Position numbers and translations under genes: made by a program. The notes under the pieces were generated by a model. That model did no database searches. It saw nothing but the letters and a program-made list of their open reading frames with translations, and was not told the DNA's origin. From the NCBI GenBank assembly GCA_000435835.1, contig FR883382.1:50758-66613 (forward strand): a DNA stretch of 15,856 nt, given 5' to 3'. The stretch is from Clostridium sp. CAG:221. Lineage in GTDB: Bacteria; Bacillota; Clostridia; Clostridiales; Clostridiaceae. Positions 6,807 to 13,575 of the stretch are shown here, piece after piece. The number at the start of each line of letters is the position of its first letter. Positions within the stretch are counted from its first letter, which is position 1.

Positions 6807-7910
6807 TTGAGTTTTTATAGTGTTATAGAAAAATATAGAGATTTTGATTTTGAGAGTTACTTTAATAGTGTTACCGATGATGATATTAGAAGAAGTATTC
6901 ATGAAAGGAATTTAACTCATGAGGACTTACTTAACCTTTTATCACCAAAGGCAGCAAATCATTTAGAGGAAATGGCAGAAAAAGCAGTTCAGCTCAGTCT
7001 TCAGTATTTTGGTAGAACAGTGCTTTTATATACACCAATGTATATTTCAAATTATTGTGTAAACAAGTGTAAATATTGTGGTTACAACTTAGAAAATACC
7101 ATCAATAGAAGAAAGTTGAATCAAGAAGAAATAAAAGCAGAAGCTCAGGCTATAGCACAAGAAGGATGTAGACATCTTATTTTATTAACTGGTGAAAGTC
7201 AAGAACATTCTCCTTTAGAATACATTGTAGAAAGTATTAATACCATTAAAGAGTATTTTCCATCTATAACTATGGAAGTATGGCCTATGACTGTAAATCA
7301 ATATAAGGAAGTGGTAAAGGCTGGTGCAGAGGGACTTACCATTTATCAAGAAACTTATGATGAAAAGGTCTATGATGAAATGCATTTGGCAGGACCTAAA
7401 AAGAATTATAAGTTTAGATTAGATGGACCTGAAAGAGGCGCTATGGCAGGAATGAAAAGCATAAGTATTGGAGCATTACTTGGTCTTGCTGACTTTAGAA
7501 AAGATGCCTTTTTTACAGCTTTACATGGAGATTACATCAGAAGAAAATATCCTGGGTGCGATGTTACTTATTCACCACCAAGAATCAGACCTTGTAAAGG
7601 TGGCTTAAAAGAAGTTATAGGTGTAAATGATAAGCAGATGGTACAAATTCTTTTAGCGTATAGATTATTTGCACCACAATGCGGTATGAATATATCAACT
7701 AGAGAAAATGAAGAAATGAGAAGGCATATAATACCTTTTGGTGTTACTAAAATGAGTGCAGGAGTTTCTACAGCAGTAGGGGGACATACTCTTAAAAATG
7801 CAGGAACAGCACAGTTTGATATTAATGATGAAAGTTCTGTAGAAGAAATAATAAATATGATAAAAAGTGTAGGCTATCAGCCTATCTTAAAGGATTGGGA
7901 AAGAATTTAG
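6807..7910 (+). CDS. thiH: 2-iminoacetate (dehydroglycine) synthase ThiH
   Basis: A radical SAM enzyme that cleaves tyrosine to give dehydroglycine for ThiG plus p-cresol, the anaerobic route. The [4Fe-4S] motif CVNKCKYCGY is at Cys87, Cys91 and Cys94 counted from the ATG at 6798. LLTGES, MEVWPMTV, the GLTIYQETYD stretch and SYSPPRIRP-like TYSPPRIRPCKGG are typical, and length is normal. Start choice: AGGAG (6793-6797) touches the ATG at 6798 with no spacer, so that ATG can hardly be used; the in-frame TTG at 6807 lies nine bases after AGGAG and gives 367 residues beginning MSFYSVIEKY. The SD sequence overlaps the thiG stop. The next gene, thiC, follows with its SD overlapping the thiH stop. 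Confidence 0.95.
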   Translation: MSFYSVIEKYRDFDFESYFNSVTDDDIRRSIHERNLTHEDLLNLLSPKAANHLEEMAEKAVQLSLQYFGRTVLLYTPMYISNYCVNKCKYCGYNLENTINRRKLNQEEIKAEAQAIAQEGCRHLILLTGESQEHSPLEYIVESINTIKEYFPSITMEVWPMTVNQYKEVVKAGAEGLTIYQETYDEKVYDEMHLAGPKKNYKFRLDGPERGAMAGMKSISIGALLGLADFRKDAFFTALHGDYIRRKYPGCDVTYSPPRIRPCKGGLKEVIGVNDKQMVQILLAYRLFAPQCGMNISTRENEEMRRHIIPFGVTKMSAGVSTAVGGHTLKNAGTAQFDINDESSVEEIINMIKSVGYQPILKDWERI

Positions 7911-7921
7911 GAGGAGAATTT

Positions 7922-9229
7922 ATGAGAGAGTATACAACACAAATGGATGCAGCTAAAAAGGGAATTATCACTAGAGAAATGGAGATAGTTGCAAATAAAG
8001 AAAGTAAAAATCCAGAAGAAATCAGAAGTTTAGTGGCAGAAGGAAAGGTGGCAATTCCAGCAAATATAAATCATAAGTCTTTAAGCCCAGAAGGCGTAGG
8101 ACAAGGATTAAAAACTAAGATAAATGTTAATTTAGGAATTTCAAAGGATTGTTGTGATTGTGATAGAGAATTAGAAAAGGTAAGAACAGCTTTAGATATG
8201 GGGGCAGAAGCAATTATGGACCTATCTAATTATGGTAAGACAGCAGAAATGAGAAAAGCCATTGTAAATATGTCTACAGCTATGCTGGGAACAGTTCCTA
8301 TATATGATGCTTTAGGATATTATGATAAAGATTTAAAGGATCTTACAGCAAAAGAATTCCTTGAAGTAGTGGAAAAGCATGGGCAAGATGGGGTGGATTT
8401 TGTTACTATTCATGCTGGGCTAAATAGAGAAGCAGTTGAAACAGTAAAAAGAAATAAAAGGCTTACTAATATAGTTTCACGAGGTGGTTCATTATTATTT
8501 GCTTGGATGGAGATTAATAATGCAGAAAATCCATTTTTTGAATACTATGATGAACTTTTAGATATTTGTGCTAAATATGATATTACCTTATCTCTTGGTG
8601 ATGCTTTAAGACCAGGTTCCATTAATGATGCTTCTGATGCTTCACAAATTAAAGAACTTATTACTTTAGGAGAACTTACTAAGAGAGCTTGGGAAAAGAA
8701 TGTGCAAGTTATTATTGAAGGACCAGGTCATATGGCACTTAATGAAATTGAAGCCAATATGGTGATGCAAAAAAGATTATGTCATGGAGCACCTTTTTAT
8801 GTTTTAGGACCGTTAGTTACAGATGTGGCACCAGGATATGATCATATAACTTCTGCTATTGGGGGTGCTATTGCAGCTACTTATGGAGCAGATTTCCTTT
8901 GCTATGTAACACCAGCAGAGCACTTAAGATTACCTAATTTAGATGATATGAAGGAAGGAATCATAGCTTCTAAAATTGCAGCTCATGCAGCAGATATTGC
9001 TAAAGGAGTTAAAAATGCAAGAAGTTGGGATAATGAAATGAGTAAGGCAAGAGCAGATTTAAATTGGGAGAGGATGTTTGATTTAGCTATTGATCCAGCA
9101 AAGGCTAGAAGGTATAGAGCAGAATCTAAACCACATGATGAAGAAAGTTGTTCAATGTGTGGAAAGATGTGCTCCATGAGAACTATGAATAAGATTTTAA
9201 ATGGAGAAGAATTGGTTATAAATGACTAA
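7922..9229 (+). CDS. thiC: Phosphomethylpyrimidine synthase ThiC
   Basis: A radical SAM-type enzyme that rearranges aminoimidazole ribotide into hydroxymethylpyrimidine phosphate. It is the short form (435 residues) usual in Clostridia and archaea, lacking the N-terminal extension of proteobacterial ThiC. Seen motifs: PANINHKSLSPEGVG, KINVNLGISKDCCD, DALRPGSINDASDASQ, VIIEGPGHMALNEIE, and the C-terminal cluster cysteines Cys410, Cys413 and Cys417 (CSMCGKMC). Spacing is CX2CX3C. AGGAGGAG, overlapping the thiH stop, sits five bases before the ATG at 7922; the TTG at 7895 in the same frame is only an extension. The last eight bases overlap the next gene. BzaF-type benzimidazole synthases are close relatives, but the thi context favours ThiC. 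Confidence 0.95.
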   Translation: MREYTTQMDAAKKGIITREMEIVANKESKNPEEIRSLVAEGKVAIPANINHKSLSPEGVGQGLKTKINVNLGISKDCCDCDRELEKVRTALDMGAEAIMDLSNYGKTAEMRKAIVNMSTAMLGTVPIYDALGYYDKDLKDLTAKEFLEVVEKHGQDGVDFVTIHAGLNREAVETVKRNKRLTNIVSRGGSLLFAWMEINNAENPFFEYYDELLDICAKYDITLSLGDALRPGSINDASDASQIKELITLGELTKRAWEKNVQVIIEGPGHMALNEIEANMVMQKRLCHGAPFYVLGPLVTDVAPGYDHITSAIGGAIAATYGADFLCYVTPAEHLRLPNLDDMKEGIIASKIAAHAADIAKGVKNARSWDNEMSKARADLNWERMFDLAIDPAKARRYRAESKPHDEESCSMCGKMCSMRTMNKILNGEELVIND

Positions 9230-9806
9230 GATACCTATTTATTTAATAACTAACAGACATTTAGTAAGCACAGAAAAATATTTTAATACCATTAAAGAAG
9301 CAGATAAACATAAAAATATTAAGATAATTTTAAGAGAAAAGGATTTAAACAATAAAGAATATGAAGAACTTTATTATAAAGTAAAAAAAATAGCTCCAAC
9401 CACAGAAATAATTATTAATTCTAAAATAGATATTTTTCAAAAAATTGAGGAGAAAACTATTCAAGTATCCTTTAATGATTTTAAAAAAAATAAGAATATA
9501 ATTGGTAGGGTAGGAGTTTCTGTACATTCATTGGAAGAGGCTATTTATGCTGATGAAAATGGTGCAGATTTTATTTTAGTATCACATATATTTGCCACCA
9601 AATGTAAAGAGGGATTAAAGCCTAAAGGTGTAGACTATATTAAAGAAGTAAAAGCAAAGGTAAGTTGTAAAGTAGTAGCTTTAGGTGGTATAAATACGGA
9701 AAATTACAATGAAGTAATTAAAGCAGGAGCTGATGGAATAGCTATCATGTCTTTATTATTTGAAAGTAAAAATATTCATGAAACTATAAAAAAAATTAAT
9801 ATGTAA
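9222..9806 (+). CDS. TenI/ThiE-family protein, probable thiazole tautomerase
   Basis: A 194-residue TIM-barrel of the thiamine phosphate synthase superfamily, overlapping the end of thiC by eight bases and so translationally coupled. ThiE enzymes normally show a GPIFPTxTK-like loop; here the same place reads VSHIFATKCKEGLKPKG, which matches TenI, and His122 falls at the position of the catalytic His of B. subtilis TenI. The late barrel motifs VALGGIN and GADGIAIMS are shared by both. The likely job is aromatising the thiazole product of ThiG; it may not be a true thiamine phosphate synthase. ThiE activity remains a possibility that sequence alone cannot exclude. It is the last gene of the operon, with a terminator nine bases after the stop. 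Confidence 0.85.
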   Translation: MTKIPIYLITNRHLVSTEKYFNTIKEADKHKNIKIILREKDLNNKEYEELYYKVKKIAPTTEIIINSKIDIFQKIEEKTIQVSFNDFKKNKNIIGRVGVSVHSLEEAIYADENGADFILVSHIFATKCKEGLKPKGVDYIKEVKAKVSCKVVALGGINTENYNEVIKAGADGIAIMSLLFESKNIHETIKKINM

Positions 9807-9814
9807 AGAAAAGT

Positions 9815-9860
9815 AACATCTATATTTTATAAGAGTATTATAAAGTATAGATGTTTTTTG
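9815..9860 (+). terminator. Intrinsic terminator of the thiamine operon
   Basis: An 18-pair arm, AACATCTATATTTTATAA (9815-9832), pairs with TTATAAAGTATAGATGTT (9838-9855), one G-U included, with a five-base loop and a TTTTTT tail. It lies directly after the TenI-like gene and marks the operon end. Confidence 0.9.
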
Positions 9861-9902
9861 GAAAATTACTATAAAATAATAATAAAAAAAGGGGAGATAA
9901 AT

Positions 9903-10225
9903 TTAGGTGAAAATTATGTCTTCAATTTGAAAAGGTTAAGTGTAAATGAAACTGGTAGTGATAAATTTGAAGTTGAATTTCAAATAAGTGGTATTAGCCA
10001 TAACGGGGTATATGATACATAACAAACACTATAAAATGGACAGGTTTAAATAAAGATACTGTATTAAATTTTAATTATACAAAAATTTATAAGGAACCTG
10101 ACAATATTATTGAAGAAGGAATTGTTGGTTTAGGTGCAGGAGAACCATATGATAATATAATAAACAATGGTACAGCAATTATTAATCTAACTATTAATAT
10201 TTGTAGAGGTCTAGATCTATTTTAA
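9903..10225 (+). pseudogene. Frameshifted small gene of unknown function, start codon lost
   Basis: Two frames join into one plausible ~107-residue protein. The first (9906-10019) reads GENYVFNLKRLSVNE... to ISHNGVYDT and stops at TAA 10020-10022. The second, open from 10019, continues ITNTIKWTGLNKDTVLNF... and ends ICRGLDLF with TAA at 10223-10225. One missing base near 10017-10022 would restore one frame. An excellent ribosome site (AAAAGGGGAG, ending 9896) points at codon 9903-9905, which is TTA, not a start; a change from TTG or ATG is likely. The nearby GTG at 9907 opens only a seven-codon frame. The composition is beta-strand-like with no cysteine cluster, signal peptide or membrane segment. 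I do not recognise the family. It lies upstream of the nuclease-protease pair. Confidence 0.6.
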
Positions 10226-10261
10226 AAGGTAAATATCTTTGTAAAAGGGAAAGGAGAAAAA

Positions 10262-10435
10262 ATGAGCAGAACAATTGTAAATGTTGCTGGAGATACAAAT
10301 TATTTTGCAGATACAAGCCTCACAAGCATAGCTAATTTAGATACAAGAAATGCTATATTTTATATAGGAACCAGTGAAATAAGATATGGAATTATAATTA
10401 ATGTCTATAGAAAAAATGATTCTGTAAATAGATAG
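10262..10435 (+). CDS. Small protein of unknown function, possibly truncated by an in-frame TAG
   Basis: A 57-residue frame beginning MSRTIVNVAGDTNYF and ending NVYRKNDSVNR. A strong AAAGGAG lies five bases ahead of the ATG, which makes translation likely. After the TAG at 10433-10435 the same frame stays open for 20 more codons (SIFNYTSLGSLYKKPMRLKN) and ends with TAA at 10496-10498. Reading TAG as a mutated CAG would give a 78-residue protein, so this may be a nonsense-damaged gene. No signal peptide or membrane segment is seen; the predicted character is beta-rich. I do not recognise the family. It lies 36 bases after a frameshifted gene and 149 bases ahead of the nuclease gene. Confidence 0.55.
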   Translation: MSRTIVNVAGDTNYFADTSLTSIANLDTRNAIFYIGTSEIRYGIIINVYRKNDSVNR

Positions 10436-10584
10436 TCAATCTTCAACTATACATCTTTAGGTAGTTTATATAAAAAGCCTATGAGGTTAAAAAACTAAGC
10501 TAAACTTAGCAAGTTAGTAAGTATATGTAACATAATATCTTTATACAGAATAAAATAATATAAAGCAAGTAATTATATTTAGAG
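10436..10584 (+). other. Leader region before the nuclease gene
   Basis: About 150 bases with the possible readthrough tail of the preceding small gene (to 10498), then a small imperfect palindrome around ACTAAGCTAAACTTAGC (10494-10510) without a T-run, then AT-rich sequence up to AGAGGTGA at 10581-10588. No convincing promoter or terminator could be assigned. Confidence 0.4.
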
Positions 10585-11433
10585 GTGATTATAATTAGTG
10601 GATTTAAGAAGGATTTTCTAGGTCTGAATAAGGAAATAGCATACCCTAGTATGGAGGAAGGCTTGAAGTTTGATGCACTTAATTATGGACAAGTATATGA
10701 TTTTACACATTTTTCTTTAGTAATGAATAGAAAACTTAAAAGTGCAATTTATGTTGCCTATAATATTGACAAAAAAAGTGAAAGAGCTGTAAGACGGAAT
10801 AATTATTGGCACTATGATGAGCACATTGGACAAGAAAATCAAATAGGTAATGAGTTTTATAAGAATAATCCATGGGATAGAGGTCATTTAGCCAGAAGAA
10901 AATCTTTATGTTGGGGTAGTAAGAAAGAAGCCATCAAAGCAAATTATGACTCTTTTTGTTGGGCTAATATTACCTTGCAGCATAAGGACATTAATCAAGG
11001 AAATTGGGGACAGTTAGAAGAGTGGGTATATGAGAAACTAAGCTTAGAATCAAGCAATAATAAATTATCAGTTTTTACAGGACCTATTTATGGTATAGAT
11101 AGCATAGAATATTGTGGTAGCAACACCTTTTTAGGTTGTGGAGTATTTATACCAAGTGGATTTTTTAAAGTAATATGTTATGTGGATAAAAATGATAAAC
11201 TTAGTACAATATCTTTTATTATTAGACAGCAAAAATATTTAAATATTGGTATTCTTTCTTTAACAGAGAACTTAAAGGTATATGAAGTAAGTATTAAGAA
11301 AATTATGGAAGAAACAAAAATAATTTTCCCAGAAAATATAGTGAAAAGTGATGTATATAGTACAGCCTTAAGTACTAAAGAAACAATAGATAGGCCCAAG
11401 TTAATTTTAACTATGAATGATATTGATTTATAA
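10585..11433 (+). CDS. NUC1-family (DNA/RNA non-specific) endonuclease
   Basis: A 282-residue nuclease of the beta-beta-alpha-metal family related to Serratia nuclease. The active-site motif is NNPWDRGHLARR with catalytic His101 (numbered from GTG 10585), and the second conserved block is FCWANITLQHKDINQGNW with metal-binding Asn137, followed by LEEW. Upstream HFSLVMNRKLKSAIYVAYNID is the usual strand for this fold. Members cut DNA and RNA without sequence preference. Unlike secreted relatives it has no signal peptide, so it should stay in the cytoplasm. The start is odd: GTG at 10585 lies inside AGAGGTGA, which itself looks like the ribosome site; the in-frame ATT at 10594, six bases later, would give a protein beginning MSGFKKDF. 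The protease gene follows 28 bases after the stop with its own good site, indicating an operon. Confidence 0.88.
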   Translation: MIIISGFKKDFLGLNKEIAYPSMEEGLKFDALNYGQVYDFTHFSLVMNRKLKSAIYVAYNIDKKSERAVRRNNYWHYDEHIGQENQIGNEFYKNNPWDRGHLARRKSLCWGSKKEAIKANYDSFCWANITLQHKDINQGNWGQLEEWVYEKLSLESSNNKLSVFTGPIYGIDSIEYCGSNTFLGCGVFIPSGFFKVICYVDKNDKLSTISFIIRQQKYLNIGILSLTENLKVYEVSIKKIMEETKIIFPENIVKSDVYSTALSTKETIDRPKLILTMNDIDL

Positions 11434-11461
11434 AATCTTAAGATAAAAGAGGGAGAGGTTT

Positions 11462-12424
11462 ATGGAGGATAAAAAAATAATTACCTTAGGAGACTTTAAA
11501 GTTATGAGCATAGTGGAAGATACCACTGAAATTCCAAAAGGAGTATCAATGATAAAGGCACCAGAATATTGGAATAAAGGAGATAGAGGCAGCGGTGTTG
11601 TTATCGCAGTTATTGATTCAGGATGTGATTGTGATCATGTTGATTTAAAAGATAGGATAATTGGTAAATATAATTTTACGTCAGATGATGGTGGAAATCC
11701 TGAAAATGTAACAGATTATATAGGACACGGTACTCACGTGGCTGGAATAATTGGAGCTAGTCAAAATGGCAAAGGGGTTGTAGGTGTAGCACCATTATGC
11801 AGTTTGCTTATTTTAAAAGCATTAAATAAAAATGGGCAAGGCACCGAGGAGGATGTAGCAAAAGCTATTAATTATGCAGTAAGCAAAAAGGTGAATATAA
11901 TATCAATGTCTCTTGGTAGAACTGAAGAAACACCACTAATTTACCAAGCCATAAAGAAGGCTGTATCCAATAATATTTTGGTGGTATGTGCAGCCGGTAA
12001 TGAAGGTGATAGCAATGGAGATACAGAAGAACTAAGTTATCCAGCAGTTTACAGTGAATGTATATCAGTAGGAGCGGTGGATTACAGCAAGAACATTGCA
12101 CGATTTACCAATTCTAATAAATCAGTGGATTTAGTAGCACCAGGAGTAAGTATAATGTCTACCTACCCTAATAATAAATATGCTAATTTACAAGGAACTT
12201 CAATGGCAACACCTCATGTCAGTGGTGCATTAGCCTTAATAATTAACTGGTCAAGAAAAGATTTTGGACGAGAAATGAGTGAGACAGAACTTTATGCTCA
12301 GCTCATAAGGCATACTGCGTCCTTAGGATTTAAAAAGACATTAGTAGGTAATGGACTTCTTTATTTATTAGCTCCTCAAATACTAGAAAATTATATATCC
12401 CAAGCATTAATTTTGAAATTATAA
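11462..12424 (+). CDS. Intracellular subtilisin-like serine protease (S8 family, ISP type)
   Basis: A 320-residue subtilase with the complete catalytic set: Asp52 (AVIDSGCD), His89 (GHGTHVAG), oxyanion Asn180 (CAAGNEGD) and Ser247 (GTSMATPHVSG). It matches Bacillus intracellular serine proteases along its length: EIPKGVSMIKAPEYW ahead of the domain, NFTSDDGG, TEELSYPAVYSE, FAQLIRRT-like YAQLIRHTASLG and the late GNGLLYLLAP. There is no signal peptide and only a ~20-30 residue N-terminal extension, as in that group, where it inhibits until cleaved; the LIPY motif described for Bacillus members is not seen here. GGGAGAGG precedes the ATG at 11462. It is cotranscribed, by spacing, with the NUC1 nuclease. 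Bacillus relatives act on cytoplasmic proteins around sporulation; a similar role here is inference. Confidence 0.92.
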   Translation: MEDKKIITLGDFKVMSIVEDTTEIPKGVSMIKAPEYWNKGDRGSGVVIAVIDSGCDCDHVDLKDRIIGKYNFTSDDGGNPENVTDYIGHGTHVAGIIGASQNGKGVVGVAPLCSLLILKALNKNGQGTEEDVAKAINYAVSKKVNIISMSLGRTEETPLIYQAIKKAVSNNILVVCAAGNEGDSNGDTEELSYPAVYSECISVGAVDYSKNIARFTNSNKSVDLVAPGVSIMSTYPNNKYANLQGTSMATPHVSGALALIINWSRKDFGREMSETELYAQLIRHTASLGFKKTLVGNGLLYLLAPQILENYISQALILKL

Positions 12425-12442
12425 AAGTTATAAAAATAGTAA

Positions 12443-12530
12443 ACTTAATTAAGTAAAATTTCTTTAATTCCAAAATTCATAATTCATCACTGATAATTCA
12501 TCATTATATAAGTTCATTCTTAACTTTTAA
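12443..12530. repeat. AT-rich intergenic region with inverted copy of the thiS-thiF repeat
   Basis: The space between the convergent protease and amidase genes contains ACTTAATTAAGT, a 12-base palindrome (12443-12454), then ATTCATAATTCATCA (12475-12489), the exact complement of TGATGAATTATGAAT at 5135-5149. ATAATTCATCA occurs twice here, at 12479-12489 and 12493-12503. No strong T-tailed terminator was found for either gene, so the repeat region may be all that separates them. Confidence 0.65.
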
Positions 12531-13340
12531 CTATTCCTTAGTCTCTATTACCTCTTCTTTGTAATCTAGTATTGCTTTTGATAAAGCTTCAGCACACTTT
12601 TTTTGTCCAGACTTTGAAGTAAGAAATTTTTCATCTTGAAAATTGCTTAAAAATCCAAGTTCAACTAAAGCAGCTGTATTTTCATTAAGTTCTAATACAG
12701 CTAAGGCATCTTCTTTGCTTTCATAAGTTTTTAGACCTCTATTATAAGTATAGTCCAGTTCACCTAGTTCATATTGTAAATAGGAAGCAAAAGCATAGCT
12801 TGCATCATCACCATTTTTATACCAAGTTTCTATGCCTTTAGCATCAGTAGCAGTATAATCACTATTACAGTGTATGGAGATAAAAACATCCACATTAGAT
12901 ATTTTAGAAACCTTTAATCTTTCCTTTAAACTTTCATTGGCAGATTGGCACCAAGGAAGATTATCATCAATCCTAGTATAAACTACATCAATATTATTTT
13001 CCTTAAGAAGTTTTCCAAGCTCCAGTCCTATGTTTAAAACTATATCTTTTTCATAAGAACCATTTACTCCTTCTGTACCTATATCTTCATCACCATGGCC
13101 TGGATCTATGCAGACCTTAAAAGTTTCTTTAGTTTCCCGCTGAGAGGAGATTTTATTTTTTAGTGCATCTTTATTAAGAGTTGTTATATTAGTATTGTTT
13201 TTTATATAAGAAGAAGCAATGCCTATTACTATTGCTAAAGAAAAAAACGATGTTAAAGAGAGTTTAAGCAGCTTTCTTATTTTCTTTCTTTTGTAAAGCA
13301 TCCTTCGTTTTGCTTTTAAATCAAAATGATTATTTTCCAT
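12531..13340 (-). CDS. N-acetylmuramoyl-L-alanine amidase (Amidase_3), membrane-anchored
   Basis: A 269-residue peptidoglycan hydrolase that cuts the bond between N-acetylmuramic acid and L-alanine. Residues 1-25 are very basic, residues ~27-46 form one hydrophobic segment (signal anchor or uncleaved signal), residues ~50-74 a linker, and residues ~75-262 the catalytic Amidase_3 domain. Zinc ligands and catalytic residues are visible: His82 in CIDPGHGDED, Glu97 in GSYEKDI, His157 in FISIHCNS, and Glu227 in AALVELGFLSN. No SH3 or other wall-binding domain is present, so the membrane anchor sets its place outside the cell. GGAGTG lies about six bases ahead of its ATG. CwlD-like amidases of spore cortex have this size and layout, but the assignment to CwlD is not certain. 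It is divergent from the HD-GYP gene. Confidence 0.92.
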   Translation of the reverse strand: MENNHFDLKAKRRMLYKRKKIRKLLKLSLTSFFSLAIVIGIASSYIKNNTNITTLNKDALKNKISSQRETKETFKVCIDPGHGDEDIGTEGVNGSYEKDIVLNIGLELGKLLKENNIDVVYTRIDDNLPWCQSANESLKERLKVSKISNVDVFISIHCNSDYTATDAKGIETWYKNGDDASYAFASYLQYELGELDYTYNRGLKTYESKEDALAVLELNENTAALVELGFLSNFQDEKFLTSKSGQKKCAEALSKAILDYKEEVIETKE

Positions 13341-13397
13341 ATTTCACTCCTATGCTTTACATAAAAAATAATGAGTTAAAAAACTGATTATATAAAA

Positions 13398-13426
13398 AGT
13401 ATAATTTAAAAGTAAAATTATGTAAA
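13398..13426 (-). promoter_or_regulatory. Candidate sigma-A promoter of the amidase gene
   Basis: Read on the minus strand: TTTACA (13426-13421), a 17-base spacer, and TATACT (13403-13398), each five of six to consensus. Transcription would start near 13391, about 50 bases ahead of the amidase ATG. A second TATAAT at 13392-13387 has only a poor -35 partner. Confidence 0.55.
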
Positions 13427-13475
13427 CGAGGTAGAGGTAATTTTCGTATTGATTTTTACGAGTACTTTCGAGTAA
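13427..13475. promoter_or_regulatory. Phased direct and inverted repeats upstream of the amidase promoter
   Basis: CGAGTA occurs at 13459-13464 and 13469-13474, exactly 10 bases (one helical turn) apart. TCGTA (13444-13448) and TACGA (13457-13461) form an inverted pair overlapping it, and CGAGGTA lies next to the -35. These few G/C-containing blocks stand out in AT-rich DNA and sit just behind the amidase -35, where an activator would bind. The regulator cannot be named. Confidence 0.4.
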
Positions 13476-13524
13476 TTATTTAAAAAATAAAGTTTAAAAA
13501 GAAAAATACGAAATATTAATTATA

Positions 13525-13542
13525 TATACTTATTAAAGTATA
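13525..13542. promoter_or_regulatory. Palindrome ahead of the HD-GYP gene
   Basis: TATACTT (13525-13531) and AAGTATA (13536-13542) form a perfect 7-base inverted repeat around ATTA, ending 33 bases ahead of the HD-GYP ATG. No T-run follows, so an operator or a short RNA hairpin in the leader is more likely than a terminator. Its AT composition makes chance occurrence possible. Confidence 0.4.
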
Positions 13543-13575
13543 CAAGTATTAATTTAATTATTTGGAGAATATATT

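Noticed and set aside
7895..7921. TTG at 7895 as the start of thiC
   Set aside because: It lies within thiH and has no ribosome site; AGGAGGAG directly precedes the ATG at 7922.
9345..9527. Minus-strand hydrophobic frame (60 residues) opposite the TenI-like gene
   Set aside because: It mirrors an A-rich Lys/Asn/Ile coding stretch, which always reads as Phe/Ile on the other strand; no start context.
9900..10500. Mobile element or phage remnant around the damaged small genes
   Set aside because: No inverted terminal repeats, target duplication, transposase or integrase fragment was seen; the frames look like small resident genes that decayed.
11868..12101. Minus-strand Cys/His/Leu-rich frame opposite the protease gene
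   Set aside because: Shadow of a strongly supported subtilase frame, with no ribosome site and unlikely composition.
13427..13475. c-di-GMP riboswitch or Spo0A box upstream of the HD-GYP gene
   Set aside because: No conserved c-di-GMP aptamer core was found, and no clean TGTCGAA or its complement is present; the repeats are left as unnamed sites.
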